Shown: positions 47,538 to 57,188, numbered from the stretch's first letter. The stretch: DNA of 64,000 nucleotides from Streptomyces rishiriensis (GCF_030815485.1 NZ_JAUSWV010000002.1:5890001-5954000); one strand, 5' to 3'. Notes: generated from the sequence alone by a model not told the origin. Numbers and translations: made by a program.

Positions 47538-49052
47538 GTGACCACCACGACCGACCTGGTGTCGTACGAGGACGCGCTGGCGTCGTACGACCCCGTCATG
47601 GGCCTCGAGGTCCATGTCGAACTCGGCACCAAGACGAAGATGTTCTGCGGGTGTTCGACCGAGCTGGGCGCCGAGCCCAACTCGCAGACCTGCCCCGTCT
47701 GCCTCGGCATGCCCGGCGCGCTTCCGGTCGTCAACGCGATCGGCATCGAGTCCGCGATCAAGATCGGTCTCGCGCTGAACTGCGAGATCGCCGAGTGGTG
47801 CCGCTTCGCCCGGAAGAACTACTTCTACCCGGACATGCCGAAGAACTTCCAGACCTCCCAGTACGACGAGCCGATCGCCTTCGACGGCTACCTCGACGTA
47901 CAGCTGGAGGACGGCGAGACCTTCCGGGTGCAGATCGAGCGCGCCCACATGGAGGAGGACACCGGCAAGTCGACGCACGTCGGCGGCGCCACCGGCCGTA
48001 TCCACGGCGCGTCCCACTCCCTGCTGGACTACAACCGCGCCGGCATCCCGCTCATCGAGATCGTCACCAAGCCGATCGAGGGGGCCGGCGAGCGGGCCCC
48101 CGAGGTCGCGCGGGCGTACGTGCGTGAACTGCGCGAGCTGATCAAGGCGCTCGGCGTCTCCGAGGCCCGCATGGAGATGGGCCAGATGCGCTGCGACGTG
48201 AACCTGTCGCTGCGCCCGCACGGCCGGGAGAAGTTCGGCACCCGGTCCGAGACGAAGAACGTGAACTCGCTGCGGTCCGTGGAGCGCGCGGCCCGTTTCG
48301 AGATCCAGCGGCACGCCGCCGTGCTCAACGGCGGTGGCACGATCGTCCAGGAGACCCGCCACTTCCACGAGGACACCGGGTCGACGACCTCGGGCCGCGT
48401 GAAGGAGGAGGCCGAGGACTACCGGTACTTCCCGGAGCCCGACCTGGTGCCGATCGCCCCGTCCCGCGAGTGGGTCGAGGAGATCCGCGGCGGTCTGCCG
48501 GAGCTGCCGCTGGTCCGCCGCAACCGGTTGGTCGCCGAGTGGGGCATCTCCGCCACCGACATGCAGTCGATCCTGAACGCCGGCGCGCTGGACCTGATCG
48601 TCGCCTCCATCGACGCCGGCGCCGACGCGGCCTCCGCCCGTAAGTGGTGGATGGGCGAACTGGCGCGCAGCGCCAACGAGTCGGGCGTCCCGCTCGACGA
48701 GCTGGCGATCACGCCGGAGCAGGTCGCCCGGGTCACCGAGCTGGTGAGCAAGGGCGATCTGAACGACAAGCTGGCCCGTCAGGTCATCGAGGGCGTCCTC
48801 GCGGGCGAGGGCACCCCGGACGAGGTCGTCGACAAGCGCGGTCTGAAGGTCGTCTCCGACGAGGGCGCGCTCACCACCGCCGTCGAGGAGGCCATCGCCG
48901 GCAACCCGGGCATCGCCGACAAAATCCGCGGTGGCAAGGTGGCCGCGGCCGGTGCGCTGGTCGGCGCGGTGATGAAGGCCACGCGTGGGCAGGCCGACGC
49001 GGCCCGTGTCAAGGAGCTGATCCTGGAGAAGCTGGGCGTCGTCGAGGGCTGA
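47538..49052 (+). CDS. gatB: Asp/Glu-tRNA amidotransferase subunit B
   Basis: 504-aa kinase/amidotransferase subunit of GatCAB that activates the misacylated tRNA and adds the amino group. The family features are present: GLEVHVELGTKTKMFCGC with the zinc cysteines, CLGMPGALPVVN, KNYFYPDMPKNFQTSQYDEP, RKNVNSL-type TKNVNSLRSVERA, and the C-terminal YqeY/tail domain. GTG 47538 has AGGGAAG upstream. It is the last gene of the operon and ends at an exceptionally long hairpin. Confidence 0.97.
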   Translation: MTTTTDLVSYEDALASYDPVMGLEVHVELGTKTKMFCGCSTELGAEPNSQTCPVCLGMPGALPVVNAIGIESAIKIGLALNCEIAEWCRFARKNYFYPDMPKNFQTSQYDEPIAFDGYLDVQLEDGETFRVQIERAHMEEDTGKSTHVGGATGRIHGASHSLLDYNRAGIPLIEIVTKPIEGAGERAPEVARAYVRELRELIKALGVSEARMEMGQMRCDVNLSLRPHGREKFGTRSETKNVNSLRSVERAARFEIQRHAAVLNGGGTIVQETRHFHEDTGSTTSGRVKEEAEDYRYFPEPDLVPIAPSREWVEEIRGGLPELPLVRRNRLVAEWGISATDMQSILNAGALDLIVASIDAGADAASARKWWMGELARSANESGVPLDELAITPEQVARVTELVSKGDLNDKLARQVIEGVLAGEGTPDEVVDKRGLKVVSDEGALTTAVEEAIAGNPGIADKIRGGKVAAAGALVGAVMKATRGQADAARVKELILEKLGVVEG

Positions 49053-49070
49053 CCCCGCCGTTCTCCTCGC

Positions 49071-49111
49071 GCCCGGGGGGAGTGCGCCGCACCGGCGCAC
49101 TCCCCCCGGGC
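49071..49111 (+). terminator. Terminator after gatB (18-bp perfect stem)
   Basis: GCCCGGGGGGAGTGCGCC (49071-49088) pairs perfectly with GGCGCACTCCCCCCGGGC (49094-49111) around a 5-base loop, 18 bases after the gatB stop. Confidence 0.92.
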
Positions 49112-49135
49112 GTCTCTCTTCCCGGCGCGACGCGC

Positions 49136-49141
49136 TACGCT
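49136..49141 (+). promoter_or_regulatory. -10 box of a leaderless promoter (139-aa membrane protein)
   Basis: TACGCT ends 8 bases before ATG 49150, and no ribosome site exists. Confidence 0.5.
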
Positions 49142-49149
49142 CGCCCGCC

Positions 49150-49569
49150 ATGAGGGCACGAACCGACTCCGACCCGCAGGACGACATACACGACGGCCCG
49201 CAGGCCGGAACGACCGCGACGACCGAAGCCGCCGACGCGGCCGAACACGCCGACACGGCCGCCGACACGGCCGCCGACACGGCCGCCGACACGGCCGACG
49301 GCGCGGACGAGGAACACGGCGTCGAGGACGCCCGGCGGGCCCGCTGGACGGCGATCGGCACCGGAGCGCTGCTCACCCTCGCCGGACTCGCCGCTTCCCT
49401 GCTGCGCCTCACCGGCTCCGCCCCGGCCTTCGTCCCCGCGGCGTACGCCCTCGGCGCCGCGGTCTGCGGCCTCGCCGCCCTCCTGGGATCCCGCGGCCGT
49501 ACGCGGCGCGCGCTGTGGCTGCTCATCGCCGGGGTGATGGTGATGGCGATCGGCGACCAGGCCGACTGA
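49150..49569 (+). CDS. Small membrane protein with Ala-Asp-Thr-Ala repeats
   Basis: 139-aa protein. The acidic N-terminal 60 residues hold the repeat ADTAADTAADTAADTA, followed by three hydrophobic segments (GTGALLTLAGLAASLLRL, FVPAAYALGAAVCGLAALL, ALWLLIAGVMVMAIG). The membrane part looks real; the repeat varies easily in length. The leaderless promoter box places the start at ATG 49150. It is not recognised as any known family. Confidence 0.7.
   Translation: MRARTDSDPQDDIHDGPQAGTTATTEAADAAEHADTAADTAADTAADTADGADEEHGVEDARRARWTAIGTGALLTLAGLAASLLRLTGSAPAFVPAAYALGAAVCGLAALLGSRGRTRRALWLLIAGVMVMAIGDQAD
49250..49303 (+). repeat. 12-base tandem repeat in the 139-aa gene
   Basis: GCCGACACGGCC is repeated four times in frame, encoding Ala-Asp-Thr-Ala units. 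Replication slippage would change the protein by four residues without a frameshift. Confidence 0.8.
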
Positions 49570-49651
49570 CACGTGCCCGACGAGGCCTGACACGGCGACC
49601 GCCCTGCTCCTGCGATCTGCCTCCCACTCCTGTGGAAGCCCCCTCGCCGGT

Positions 49652-49894
49652 GTGTTCCGCAACCGCCTGCCCGCCGTCGCCCGGGACGCCTTCGTTCTCC
49701 GGACGCTGCCGGCGGCTGCCCTCGTACACCGGCTCGGCGCCGCCGACCGGTGGCTGCCCCGCCGGCTCGACCGGCGCCTGCCGCGGATCGGCATCGAGCC
49801 GCCCGAGTGCCGTGCCGCCCATGAGAGGCTCACCGAGGCAGCGAAGGCACGGGAGAAGGAGCGGCGGTCGGATGTACGCGATATCGCTGGGTGA
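49652..49894 (+). CDS. 80-aa hypothetical protein overlapping the GNAT gene
   Basis: Possible small gene with GTG 49652 and stop 49894, overlapping the next start by 23 bases. The product, MFRNRLPAVARDAFVLRTLPAAALVHRLGAADRWLPRRLDRRLPRIG..., is basic and helical with high GC at third positions typical of Streptomyces genes. Ribosome-site support is weak. Similarity to a larger family cannot be judged by eye, so it may be a conserved small protein, a remnant or a chance frame. Confidence 0.4.
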   Translation: MFRNRLPAVARDAFVLRTLPAAALVHRLGAADRWLPRRLDRRLPRIGIEPPECRAAHERLTEAAKAREKERRSDVRDIAG

Positions 49895-50447
49895 CGACGG
49901 GGCCGAACTGCGCCCGCTGGAGCCGTGGCACGCCGCGGAGTTCCTGGCACATCTGGAGCGCGGCAGGGAGTTCATCAACCAGTACGTCCCGTTCGGCTCG
50001 AAGGCCACCGACGTGGCCACCGCGCGGGAGGCGCTCCAGCGGTACGCCGACATGCGCGCCGCCGACACGGGCTCGCTGCACGGCCTGTGGCTGGACGGCA
50101 CACTCGTGGGCGGTGTGCTCTTCCTGAACTTCGACGCCGCCGACGCGAACTGCGAGGTCGGCTGCTGGCTGGAACCCGCCGGCACCGGGCGCGGTCTGAT
50201 CACCCGGGCCATGCGCGTGCTGATCGACTTCGCGGTGGAGCAGCGCGGGATCCAGCGGGTCGAGTGGGTGGCCTCCGCGGGCAACACCCCCAGCCTGGAC
50301 GTCGCCCGGCGGCTGGGAATGACCCGCGACGGCGTCCGCCGGCAGGCGTACCCCTATCGTGGGGTGCGGCACGACCTCGAGGTGTGGTCCGTGCTCGCCC
50401 AGGAGTGGCGCGACGCCCGCGCGCGCGGCACTCACAACGATCATTAA
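49872..50447 (+). CDS. GNAT family N-acetyltransferase (RimJ/RimL type)
   Basis: 191-aa acetyltransferase. N-terminal MYAISLGDDGAELRPLEPWHAAEF, the acceptor region VGGVLFLNFDAADANCEVGCWLEP, the acetyl-CoA loop AGTGRGLITRAMRVLIDFA and the late NTPSLDVARRLGMTRDGV place it in the RimJ/RimL group that acetylates protein N-termini, aminoglycosides or amino acids. AAGGAG about 10 bases upstream supports ATG 49872. Nothing adjacent indicates the substrate. Confidence 0.86.
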   Translation: MYAISLGDDGAELRPLEPWHAAEFLAHLERGREFINQYVPFGSKATDVATAREALQRYADMRAADTGSLHGLWLDGTLVGGVLFLNFDAADANCEVGCWLEPAGTGRGLITRAMRVLIDFAVEQRGIQRVEWVASAGNTPSLDVARRLGMTRDGVRRQAYPYRGVRHDLEVWSVLAQEWRDARARGTHNDH

Positions 50448-50482
50448 GGGACCTCTCAGAGAGCGTCCGTACGGTGCGAGGT

Positions 50483-51088
50483 ATGGGAACCAAGACTGTG
50501 GACGAGGCCGGCACGGAATCCGGTACCGAGGCGAAGCGCGACGAGAAGAAGGTGGACGTCACGAAGACCGAGGCGCCGGACGAAGCGACCGGGACGGAGG
50601 CGGGGGCCGTCGAGGACGCCACCGCCGACACCGACCACACCGACGACGGTGACGCCCTCCTCGCCGAGGAGGGTGCCGACAACGCGGCGGGTTCCACCGG
50701 GGTCGGCCAGGGCGCCGGCGCCGTGGTCTCCGCAGCGCTCGGCGTCGTCTCGCTCACCGGCGGCTGGATCGGCACCGTCGCCGCCGCCCGCGAGACGCTG
50801 GTCGGCCAGCTCCAGACCTCGTCGAGCGCCAATGTGGCCACCCAGATCAAGGAGGTCTACGGCGACGCCTGGCAGACCACCGCGCTGTGGGCCGGCCTCT
50901 TCGCGCTGACCGCGCTGATCGTCGGTGTGGTCGTCCTGGCCAAGCCCGCCTTCGGCGCCCCCGGCAGGCCGCAGGCCCCCTGGATCAAGTCCGTCTCCTG
51001 GGCAGGCGTCGCGCTGGGCGTCATCGGCCTGCTGCTGGCCGTGCTCAAGTACACCGACGCCCTGCTCGGACTGCCGTCCGCGAGCTGA
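50483..51088 (+). CDS. Acidic-tailed membrane protein of unknown function
   Basis: 201-aa protein. The N-terminal 75 residues are disordered and acidic (Glu/Asp/Thr/Ala-rich). Three hydrophobic segments follow (AVVSAALGVVSLTGGWIGTVAAA, WAGLFALTALIVGVVVLA, WAGVALGVIGLLLAVLKY). ATG 50483 begins MGTKTVDEAGTES; the upstream frame is the GNAT shadow. It is not recognised as a named family. Followed by a stable hairpin. Confidence 0.72.
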   Translation: MGTKTVDEAGTESGTEAKRDEKKVDVTKTEAPDEATGTEAGAVEDATADTDHTDDGDALLAEEGADNAAGSTGVGQGAGAVVSAALGVVSLTGGWIGTVAAARETLVGQLQTSSSANVATQIKEVYGDAWQTTALWAGLFALTALIVGVVVLAKPAFGAPGRPQAPWIKSVSWAGVALGVIGLLLAVLKYTDALLGLPSAS

Positions 51089-51103
51089 CCACCCGCAGGT
51101 CAC

Positions 51104-51153
51104 GAGGGGCCTTAGACAACCGTGAACCACTCACGGACGTCCTAAGGCCCCTC
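51104..51153 (+). terminator. Terminator with nested hairpin
   Basis: GAGGGGCCTTAG (51104-51115) pairs with CTAAGGCCCCTC (51142-51153); the loop itself contains CCGTGA/TCACGG. It lies 16 bases after the membrane protein stop. Confidence 0.75.
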
Positions 51154-51283
51154 AGTCGCGTCCGAGGCGCCGTCCGCCGCGGAAGATGCGGAACTCTCCC
51201 GATGTGGCGGACCCCCCTGGGAGACGAAGGTTGAGGCATCGCGGCAAGCGAAGCCGCCACAACCGACTCTCAGGGGACACACC

Positions 51284-51493
51284 ATGTACGAGTACGAAGT
51301 CCAGCAGGCCCGTTCCGCCGAACTGCGCCGCCGGGCCGACCACGCGCGGCTGGCCCGCGAGGCCGTCCGCAGCCGTCGCGCCGCCCGTCGCGAGGCCGCC
51401 GAACGCGCCACCGCCGAGCGGGCGGACGGCGGCGCCGGGAGCGAGTCGCATACCCATCTCCTCCGTCGGCTCGGGTTCGCCCGGCCGGCGTGA
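51284..51493 (+). CDS. Small basic helical protein
   Basis: 69-aa protein, MYEYEVQQARSAELRRRADHARLAREAVRSRRAARREAAER..., almost entirely Arg/Ala/Glu helix with a hydrophobic C-terminal end. AGGGGACACACC precedes ATG 51284. It could be a nucleic-acid-binding or coiled-coil peptide, but no domain is seen. The preceding 5' region has the terminator of the membrane protein gene and no other gene. It stands directly upstream of the LuxR/AAA+ regulator. Confidence 0.7.
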   Translation: MYEYEVQQARSAELRRRADHARLAREAVRSRRAARREAAERATAERADGGAGSESHTHLLRRLGFARPA

Positions 51494-51587
51494 ACGCGGG
51501 GGCGGGGGAGGGCGGCCGTACGGGGGTCGGCCGCCCTCCCGCCGGGGCCCCGGCGATATCCGCTGGGCCGTCGCCGCGCCCGCGTGC

Positions 51588-51593
51588 GATGCT
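51588..51593 (+). promoter_or_regulatory. -10-like box before the LuxR/AAA+ regulator
   Basis: GATGCT ends 7 bases before GTG 51601; no ribosome site is visible, consistent with a leaderless transcript. Confidence 0.35.
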
Positions 51594-51600
51594 CGCCCCC

Positions 51601-54600
51601 GTGGAGACCCGGTCCGTCAGCCCCGTCTTCGTCGGTCGCGCCGACGAGTTGCACACCCTGAACGACGCGCTCTCCCGCGCCGCCGCGGGAGAGCCGCAGG
51701 CGCTGCTCATCGGCGGTGAGGCCGGGGTCGGCAAGACCAGACTCGTCGAGGAGTTCGCCGCGGCCGCCCACCGCTCGGGCGCCGTCGTCGCGCTCGGCGG
51801 CTGCGTCGAGATCGGCGCCGACGGACTGCCGTTCGCCCCGTTCTCCACCGCACTGCGCGCCCTGCGCCGAGCCCTGCCGGACGAACTGGCCGCCGCCGCG
51901 GCCGGCCAGGAGGAGGAACTCGCCCGGCTGCTGCCCGAACTGCGGCAGACGGTCCCGCCACGACGTCACGAAGAGGAGGGCATGGCCCGCCTCTTCGAAC
52001 TCACCGCCCGTCTCCTCGAGCGCGCCGCCGCCGAGCGCACGGTCGTGCTCGTCCTGGAGGACCTGCACTGGGCCGACGCCTCCACCCGCCACCTGCTGTC
52101 CTACCTGCTGCGAACCCTGCGCACGGGCCGCCTCGTCGTCCTCGCCACCTACCGCGCGGACGACATCCACCGCCGCCATCCGCTGCGCCCGCTGCTCGCC
52201 GAACTCGACCGGCTGCGCACCGTCCGGCGCCTCGAACTCGCCCGCTTCACCCGCGACGAGGTCTGCCGCCAGATCGCCGGCATCCTCGCCGCCGAACCCG
52301 ACCCCGCCCAGGTCGACGACATCTTCCAACGCTCCGACGGCAACGCCTTCTTCGTGGAGGAACTCGCCGTGGCGGCACACGAAGGCTGCTGCACCGGCCT
52401 CACCGACACCCTGCGCGATCTGCTGCTCGTCCGCGTCGAGGCACTGCCCGAGAGCGCTCAGAAGGTCGCCCGGATCATCGCCGAGGGCGGCTCCACCGTC
52501 GAGTACCGGCTGCTCGACGCCGTCGCCCGGCTCGCCGAGGACGAACTTCTGGAGGCACTGCGCGCCACCGTCGGCGCCAACATCCTGCTCACCACCTCCG
52601 ACGGGGACGGCTACCGGTTCCGCCACTCCCTGGTCCGCGAGGCCGTGAGCGACGACCTGCTCCCCGGCGAACGCGCCCGTCTCAACCGCCGTTACGCCGA
52701 GTCCCTCCAGGCCGACCCGACCCTGGTCCCCGCCGACGAACGCGTCATGCGACTGGCCAGCTACTGGTACCACGCCCACGACCCGGCCAAGGCACTCCCC
52801 GCTGTCCTGGACGCCTCCGTCGAGGCCCGTTGCCGACGCGCCTACAGCGAGCAGCTCCGGCTCCTGGAACGGGCGATGGAACTGTGGGAGGCGGCCCCCG
52901 AGCACATCCGGGCCGCCCTGCGCCCCGTCGACTACACGGAGGCCTATCCCCCTCCGTCCGCGCCTGAACGGCGTGGGGGAACCCCGAGCGGCTCCGATCC
53001 GGACTCCACACCGCTGCGCTACCTCGACCTGATGGCCGAGGCCGCCGTCGCCGGCCGCTACTGCGGAGAACGCGAACGCGCCCTGAAGATCGCCAAGCGG
53101 GCGCTGCGCCTACTGCAGGACGAGGACGACCCCCTGCGTTCCGCCTGGTTCTGGGTGCAGCGCTCCCGGCTGACCCACTCCCTGGGCCGGGGCAGCGGCC
53201 GCGAGGAACTGGCCACCGCCCGGACCTGTTGCGCGGCCTGCCGCCCAACGGGGTGCACGCCGAGGTGCTCACCCACATCGCCAACTGGTCCTACGTCCAT
53301 GTCCCCGGTCCCGAGGCCTACGGCGCCGCCGAACGGGCCGTGGAGTACGCCCGCATGGTCGGCGCCCGCGAGACCGAGCTCAACGCCCGCCAGATCCTCG
53401 GCGTCCTCATGGTCGACGCCGGTCACATCGAGGCCGGCCTCGCGGAGCTGCACGAGGTGAGAGAACGGGCGCTCGCCGAGGACACCCCCTCCGTCGCGCT
53501 GAACGCCTACGTCAACCTCCCCTCCGAACTGGAGGGGATCGGCCGCTCCCGGGAGGCGGTGCCGATCCTGGAGGAGGGCCTGGCCTTCGCCAAACTGCAC
53601 GGACCGCCCGACACCGAGGCCTGGGTGTGGGGGAACCTCGCCGAGTCCCTGTTCTCCCTGGGCCGGTGGGACGAGGCCGACCGTGCCTGCACCGCCGCCG
53701 GACAGCTGGGCCAGGGGGTGGCGATCCGGGGCTGTCACGCCTCCCTGCGCGCCGAACTCGCCCTCGCCCGCGGCGACCTCAGCGAGTCCGCACGCCGACT
53801 GGCGGCGGCGCAGGGCTATGTCGGATCCCATGAACACGCCCCGCAGAACCACCTGCCCCTGACCCGTCTCGCCATCGGACTCGCCGCGGCCCAGGGCCGC
53901 CCGCTGGACGCCCGCGCCCATGTCGCGGGCGCGCTCGAACGGGACCTCCGGCCCGGCACCCAGCGCTACGCCTGGCCCCTGCTGCTCGCCGCGGCCTCCG
54001 CCGAGGGCGACGCCCGGGCGGCTTCCGCCGCCGGCCCCGGCCGCGCCGACGCCCTCGACCGCATCCGGACGGCAGCCAAGACGCTCGCCACGGTCGCCCC
54101 CGTCTGGCAGGCACACGAACGCTGGGTCCGCGCAGAGCTCCTGCGTGCGGAGAGCCGCGCCGACCCGGAGGACTGGGCCGAGGTGGTCGCCGCCTTCGAG
54201 TGCCTGGAGCGGCCCTACGACCTCGCCCGCACCCGGCACCGCCTGGCCGAGGCCCTCCTCTGTGCCGGCGGCGACGACGAACGCGACCGGGCCGCCGAGC
54301 TGCTGCGCCTCGTCCACGCGGTCGCCGCCCACCTCGGCGCCCGTCCCCTCGCCGAAGCCGTCACCCGGCTCGGACGGCGTGCCCGCCTGTCCCTGACGTC
54401 CGCCACGGGCCCTGCGGACACCCCGGCGGGTGCCGGCGATCCGCTGACGACGCTGGGCCTGACCAGCCGGGAGCGCGACGTCCTGCGTCTGGTCTCGGCC
54501 GGCCGCACCAACCGGCAGATCGCCGAGGTGCTCTTCATCTCCCCGAAGACGGCGAGCGTCCACGTCTCGAACATCCTGTCCAAGCTCGACGTGTCGGGCC

Positions 54601-54677
54601 GCGGCGAGGCGGCGGCGGTGGCCCATCGGCTGGGGCTGTTCCCGCCGGGAGCCGAGGAACGGCTGATGGCGCGATAA
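51601..54677 (+). pseudogene. Large AAA+/LuxR transcriptional regulator with an internal frameshift
   Basis: About 1025-aa LAL-type regulator interrupted once. N-terminal AAA_16 ATPase: Walker A GGEAGVGKTR near residue 38, Walker B VLVLEDLHWAD; then a helical/TPR-like region, and a C-terminal LuxR HTH (LTSRERDVLRLVSAGRTNRQIAEVLF...SPKTASVHVSNIL). Frame 1 reads ...GREELATAR then breaks; the second frame resumes GLPPNGVHAEVL, with GCCCGGACCTGTTGCGC reading ARTCCA where A-R-D-L-L-R is expected. A missing G in the run at about 53220 explains it. A Pro/Ser/Arg-rich stretch (about 52948-53010) is probably a small insertion. GTG 51601 is used; an upstream frame from 51490 is unlikely. Confidence 0.88.
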
Positions 54678-54744
54678 TGGGGCAGGCCACCCCGGAGGAG
54701 CCGTACAGGCGACCGACCGCGAACCGGCCCGGCATGGGAGAACG

Positions 54745-54924
54745 ATGTTCAACGCATTCGAGGACCTCTTCGCGCCGGGCCGCAAGCACACCCGGGACGA
54801 GCAGAACCGGCTGGAACTGACCCGGGAGGACGTCGGCGACGGTGATCCCGGGCACGGGCCGATAGACCTCGCGTCCGGAAAGGTCGTGGTGCGGCCCTCC
54901 GAGCCCGCGGCGGAGGACGAGTGA
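54745..54924 (+). CDS. DUF6191 small protein
   Basis: 59-aa protein, too short for most gene callers' thresholds, with a good start: GGGAGAAC about 3-9 bases before ATG 54745. It begins MFNAFEDLFAPGRKHTRDEQ and continues RLELTREDVGDGDPGHGPIDL and SGKVVV, ending in acidic residues (AAEDE). The sequence matches a conserved Streptomyces small protein family I know as DUF6191 (recalled). Soluble and acidic; function unknown. It lies between the LuxR regulator and the glucose-dehydrogenase-like gene. Confidence 0.8.
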   Translation: MFNAFEDLFAPGRKHTRDEQNRLELTREDVGDGDPGHGPIDLASGKVVVRPSEPAAEDE

Positions 54925-54930
54925 GACGGC

Positions 54931-56085
54931 TCAGGTCACCTCGAGCTCCAGGATCCGGTCGTCCCCCGGCTCGGGGTCGCCCCGGCCGTCCGTGTTGCTG
55001 GTCGTGACCCACAGCTTGTCGCCGCCCGCAGACACCACCGTGCGCAGCCGACCGTACTCGCCCTCGAGGAAGGCCTGCGGGTCCGCCGAGGCCGCCGTGC
55101 CCCTCAGCGGGACGCGCCACAGGCGCTCCCCCCTCAGCCCGGCCATCCAGATCGAGCCCTCGGCACAGGCGATGCCGCTGGGCGAGGCCTCGTCGGTGTG
55201 CCACTGGGCCATCGGGTTCCGGAACTTCGGGTCCCCGGTCTTTCCTTCGGCTGCCGGCCAGCCGTAGTCGGCGCCCGGCACGATCGCGTTCAGCTCGTCC
55301 CAGGTGTCCTGGCCGAACTCCGCGGCGAAGAGGCGCTGCTCGGCATCCCAGGCCAGCCCCTGCACGTTGCGGTGTCCGTACGAGTACACGGGGGAGTCCG
55401 GGAACGGGTTTCCGGCGGCCGGCTCGCCCTCGGCGGTCAGCCGCAGGATCTTGCCGCCGAGGGACTTCTTGTCCTGGGCCAGGCCCCGGTCGCCGCTCTC
55501 GCCGGTGCCGACGTAGAGCAGCCGGTCGGGACCGAAGGCGATCCGGCCACCGTTGTGGATCATGCCCTTGGGGATGCCCTTGAAGACCGTGTCGGGCGCC
55601 CCCAGCTGGTCGCCGGAGGGGCGCGCGGGGTCGTAGATCATCCGGACGACGCGGTTGTCCGAGGCAGAGGTGAAGTACGCGTAGACCATGTGGTCCGACG
55701 CGTAGTCGGGGGAGAGGGCGAGGCCCAGCAGGCCACCCTCGCCTGCCGCCGACACCCCCGGCACCTCGCCCAGCTCGGTCTTCCTGCCCGTCTCCGGATC
55801 CACCCGGGTGATCGTGCCCTCGTCACGTGAGGCGACCAGGAGGCCGCCCTCGGGGAGCGGCGCGAGGCCCCAGGGCGTGTTCAGGCCCTCGGCGACCGTG
55901 CGCACCACCTCGACGGTGCCCTTCGCGGGCGGGGTCATCTCGGCGGACGGGGAGGCCGCGGCCGCCGTACGGCTCGGGGACGCGCTGGGCGAGGCGCCCG
56001 AGGACCCCCCGGCGTCGGAGGAGCAGGCCGCCGTCATCAGCAGAGCACTCGCGGCCAACACGGCTGAAACAGCTCGACGTTGCAC
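54931..56085 (-). CDS. PQQ-dependent sugar dehydrogenase-like lipoprotein
   Basis: 384-aa exported lipoprotein of the soluble aldose (glucose/sorbosone) dehydrogenase family, a six-bladed propeller. Signal peptide with lipobox LMTAAC, a Ser/Ala/Pro linker to about residue 45, then PWGLAPLPEGGLLVASRDEGTI, GEGGLLGLALSPDY, NGGRIAFGPDRLLYVGTG, YGHRNVQGLAWD and EFGQDTWDELN. Family members may use PQQ if the organism or environment supplies it; cofactor-binding residues cannot be confirmed by eye. GTG 56085 has AGGA just upstream. Ends 6 bases from the DUF6191 stop (convergent). Confidence 0.85.
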   Translation of the reverse strand: MQRRAVSAVLAASALLMTAACSSDAGGSSGASPSASPSRTAAAASPSAEMTPPAKGTVEVVRTVAEGLNTPWGLAPLPEGGLLVASRDEGTITRVDPETGRKTELGEVPGVSAAGEGGLLGLALSPDYASDHMVYAYFTSASDNRVVRMIYDPARPSGDQLGAPDTVFKGIPKGMIHNGGRIAFGPDRLLYVGTGESGDRGLAQDKKSLGGKILRLTAEGEPAAGNPFPDSPVYSYGHRNVQGLAWDAEQRLFAAEFGQDTWDELNAIVPGADYGWPAAEGKTGDPKFRNPMAQWHTDEASPSGIACAEGSIWMAGLRGERLWRVPLRGTAASADPQAFLEGEYGRLRTVVSAGGDKLWVTTSNTDGRGDPEPGDDRILELEVT

Positions 56086-56192
56086 GATCCTGGTCCCTTC
56101 GACGCGGCGGTTCCTGCGGCGGGCTTCATCTGTCCTACGTCGCCCGTGCCCCAGGGGTTCCCGATCCGGGCCGTCGCGACCCGAAAGCGGGA

Positions 56193-57188
56193 CTACTCCC
56201 ACGACCCCTGGGCCCCGGGCAGCTCCGCCACCTCCGTCAGATCCTGCGGCGTCAGACGCAGGCCCGCCGCCGCCGCGTTCTCCGCCACCCAGCGTTCCCG
56301 CTTGGCGCCCGGCACCGGGATCACGTGCCGGCCCTGCGCCAGCACCCAGGCCAGCGCCACCTGCGCGGCCGTCACGGCCTCGCCGTGCCGCGCGGCGACG
56401 CGGCGCAGCCCGGCGACGATCGGCTGGTTCGCGGCCATCATCTCGGCGGTGAAACGAGGGTGCCGGGCGCGCATGTCGTCCGGTTCGAAGCCCTGGCCGG
56501 GGGTGAGGGTGCCGGTGAGGAAGCCGTTGCCGAGCGGCATCGCGGCCAGAAAGCCCACCCCCCGTGCCTCGCACCAGGGCAGCAGGGCGCCCAGCGCCTC
56601 GCGGGACCACACCGACAGCTCCGCCTCCACGGCGCTCACCGGGAAGACCTGCTGGACGCGCCGCAACTGCCGAATCGTTCCGTCGTACAGGCCGCCGGAC
56701 CGGCGACCACCCCGGGCGCCCACCGCGCACAGCCCCAGCGCGCGCACCTTGCCCGCCCGGACGAGTTCCGCCATCGCGCCCCAGGTCTCCTCGACCGGGA
56801 CCTCGGGATCGGCCCGGTGCAGCTGGTAGAGGTCGATGACGTCCGTCTGCAGGCGTCGGAGCGAGGCGTCGCAGGCCCGTTTCACGTACCCCGGCCGGCC
56901 GTTCGCCACGATGTGCTGCTCACCGACGAGCAGACCGACCTTCGTCGACACGAACGCGTCCCCGCGCCGCTCCTTCAAGGCCCGCCCCAGCAGCAGTTCG
57001 TTGGTGAACGGGCCGTACATGTCGGCGGTGTCCAGCAGGGACGAACCCGCGTCCAGCGCCCGGTGCACCGCCCGGAGCGACTCGTCGCCCCGCTGCCGCG
57101 ACCCGCTGTACGCCCAGCTCATCGGCATGCACCCGAGACCCACGGCACCCGCCTCGAGCGCCCCCGCGCCGATCGTCCTGCGCTCCAC
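56193..57188 (-). CDS. Aldo/keto reductase
   Basis: 331-aa NADPH-dependent (alpha/beta)8 barrel enzyme. The catalytic tetrad residues are visible: Asp and Tyr in LLDTADMYGP, Lys in STKVGL, and His in LYQLHRAD. The terminal PVPGAKRERWVAENAAAAGL is the cofactor-binding end. The family is broad (aldehyde and ketone reductases), so the substrate is not known. GTG 57188 is chosen because AGGGAGGG lies about 9 bases upstream; the frame open to 57290 overlaps the divergent dehydrogenase promoter. Confidence 0.86.
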   Translation of the reverse strand: MERRTIGAGALEAGAVGLGCMPMSWAYSGSRQRGDESLRAVHRALDAGSSLLDTADMYGPFTNELLLGRALKERRGDAFVSTKVGLLVGEQHIVANGRPGYVKRACDASLRRLQTDVIDLYQLHRADPEVPVEETWGAMAELVRAGKVRALGLCAVGARGGRRSGGLYDGTIRQLRRVQQVFPVSAVEAELSVWSREALGALLPWCEARGVGFLAAMPLGNGFLTGTLTPGQGFEPDDMRARHPRFTAEMMAANQPIVAGLRRVAARHGEAVTAAQVALAWVLAQGRHVIPVPGAKRERWVAENAAAAGLRLTPQDLTEVAELPGAQGSWE

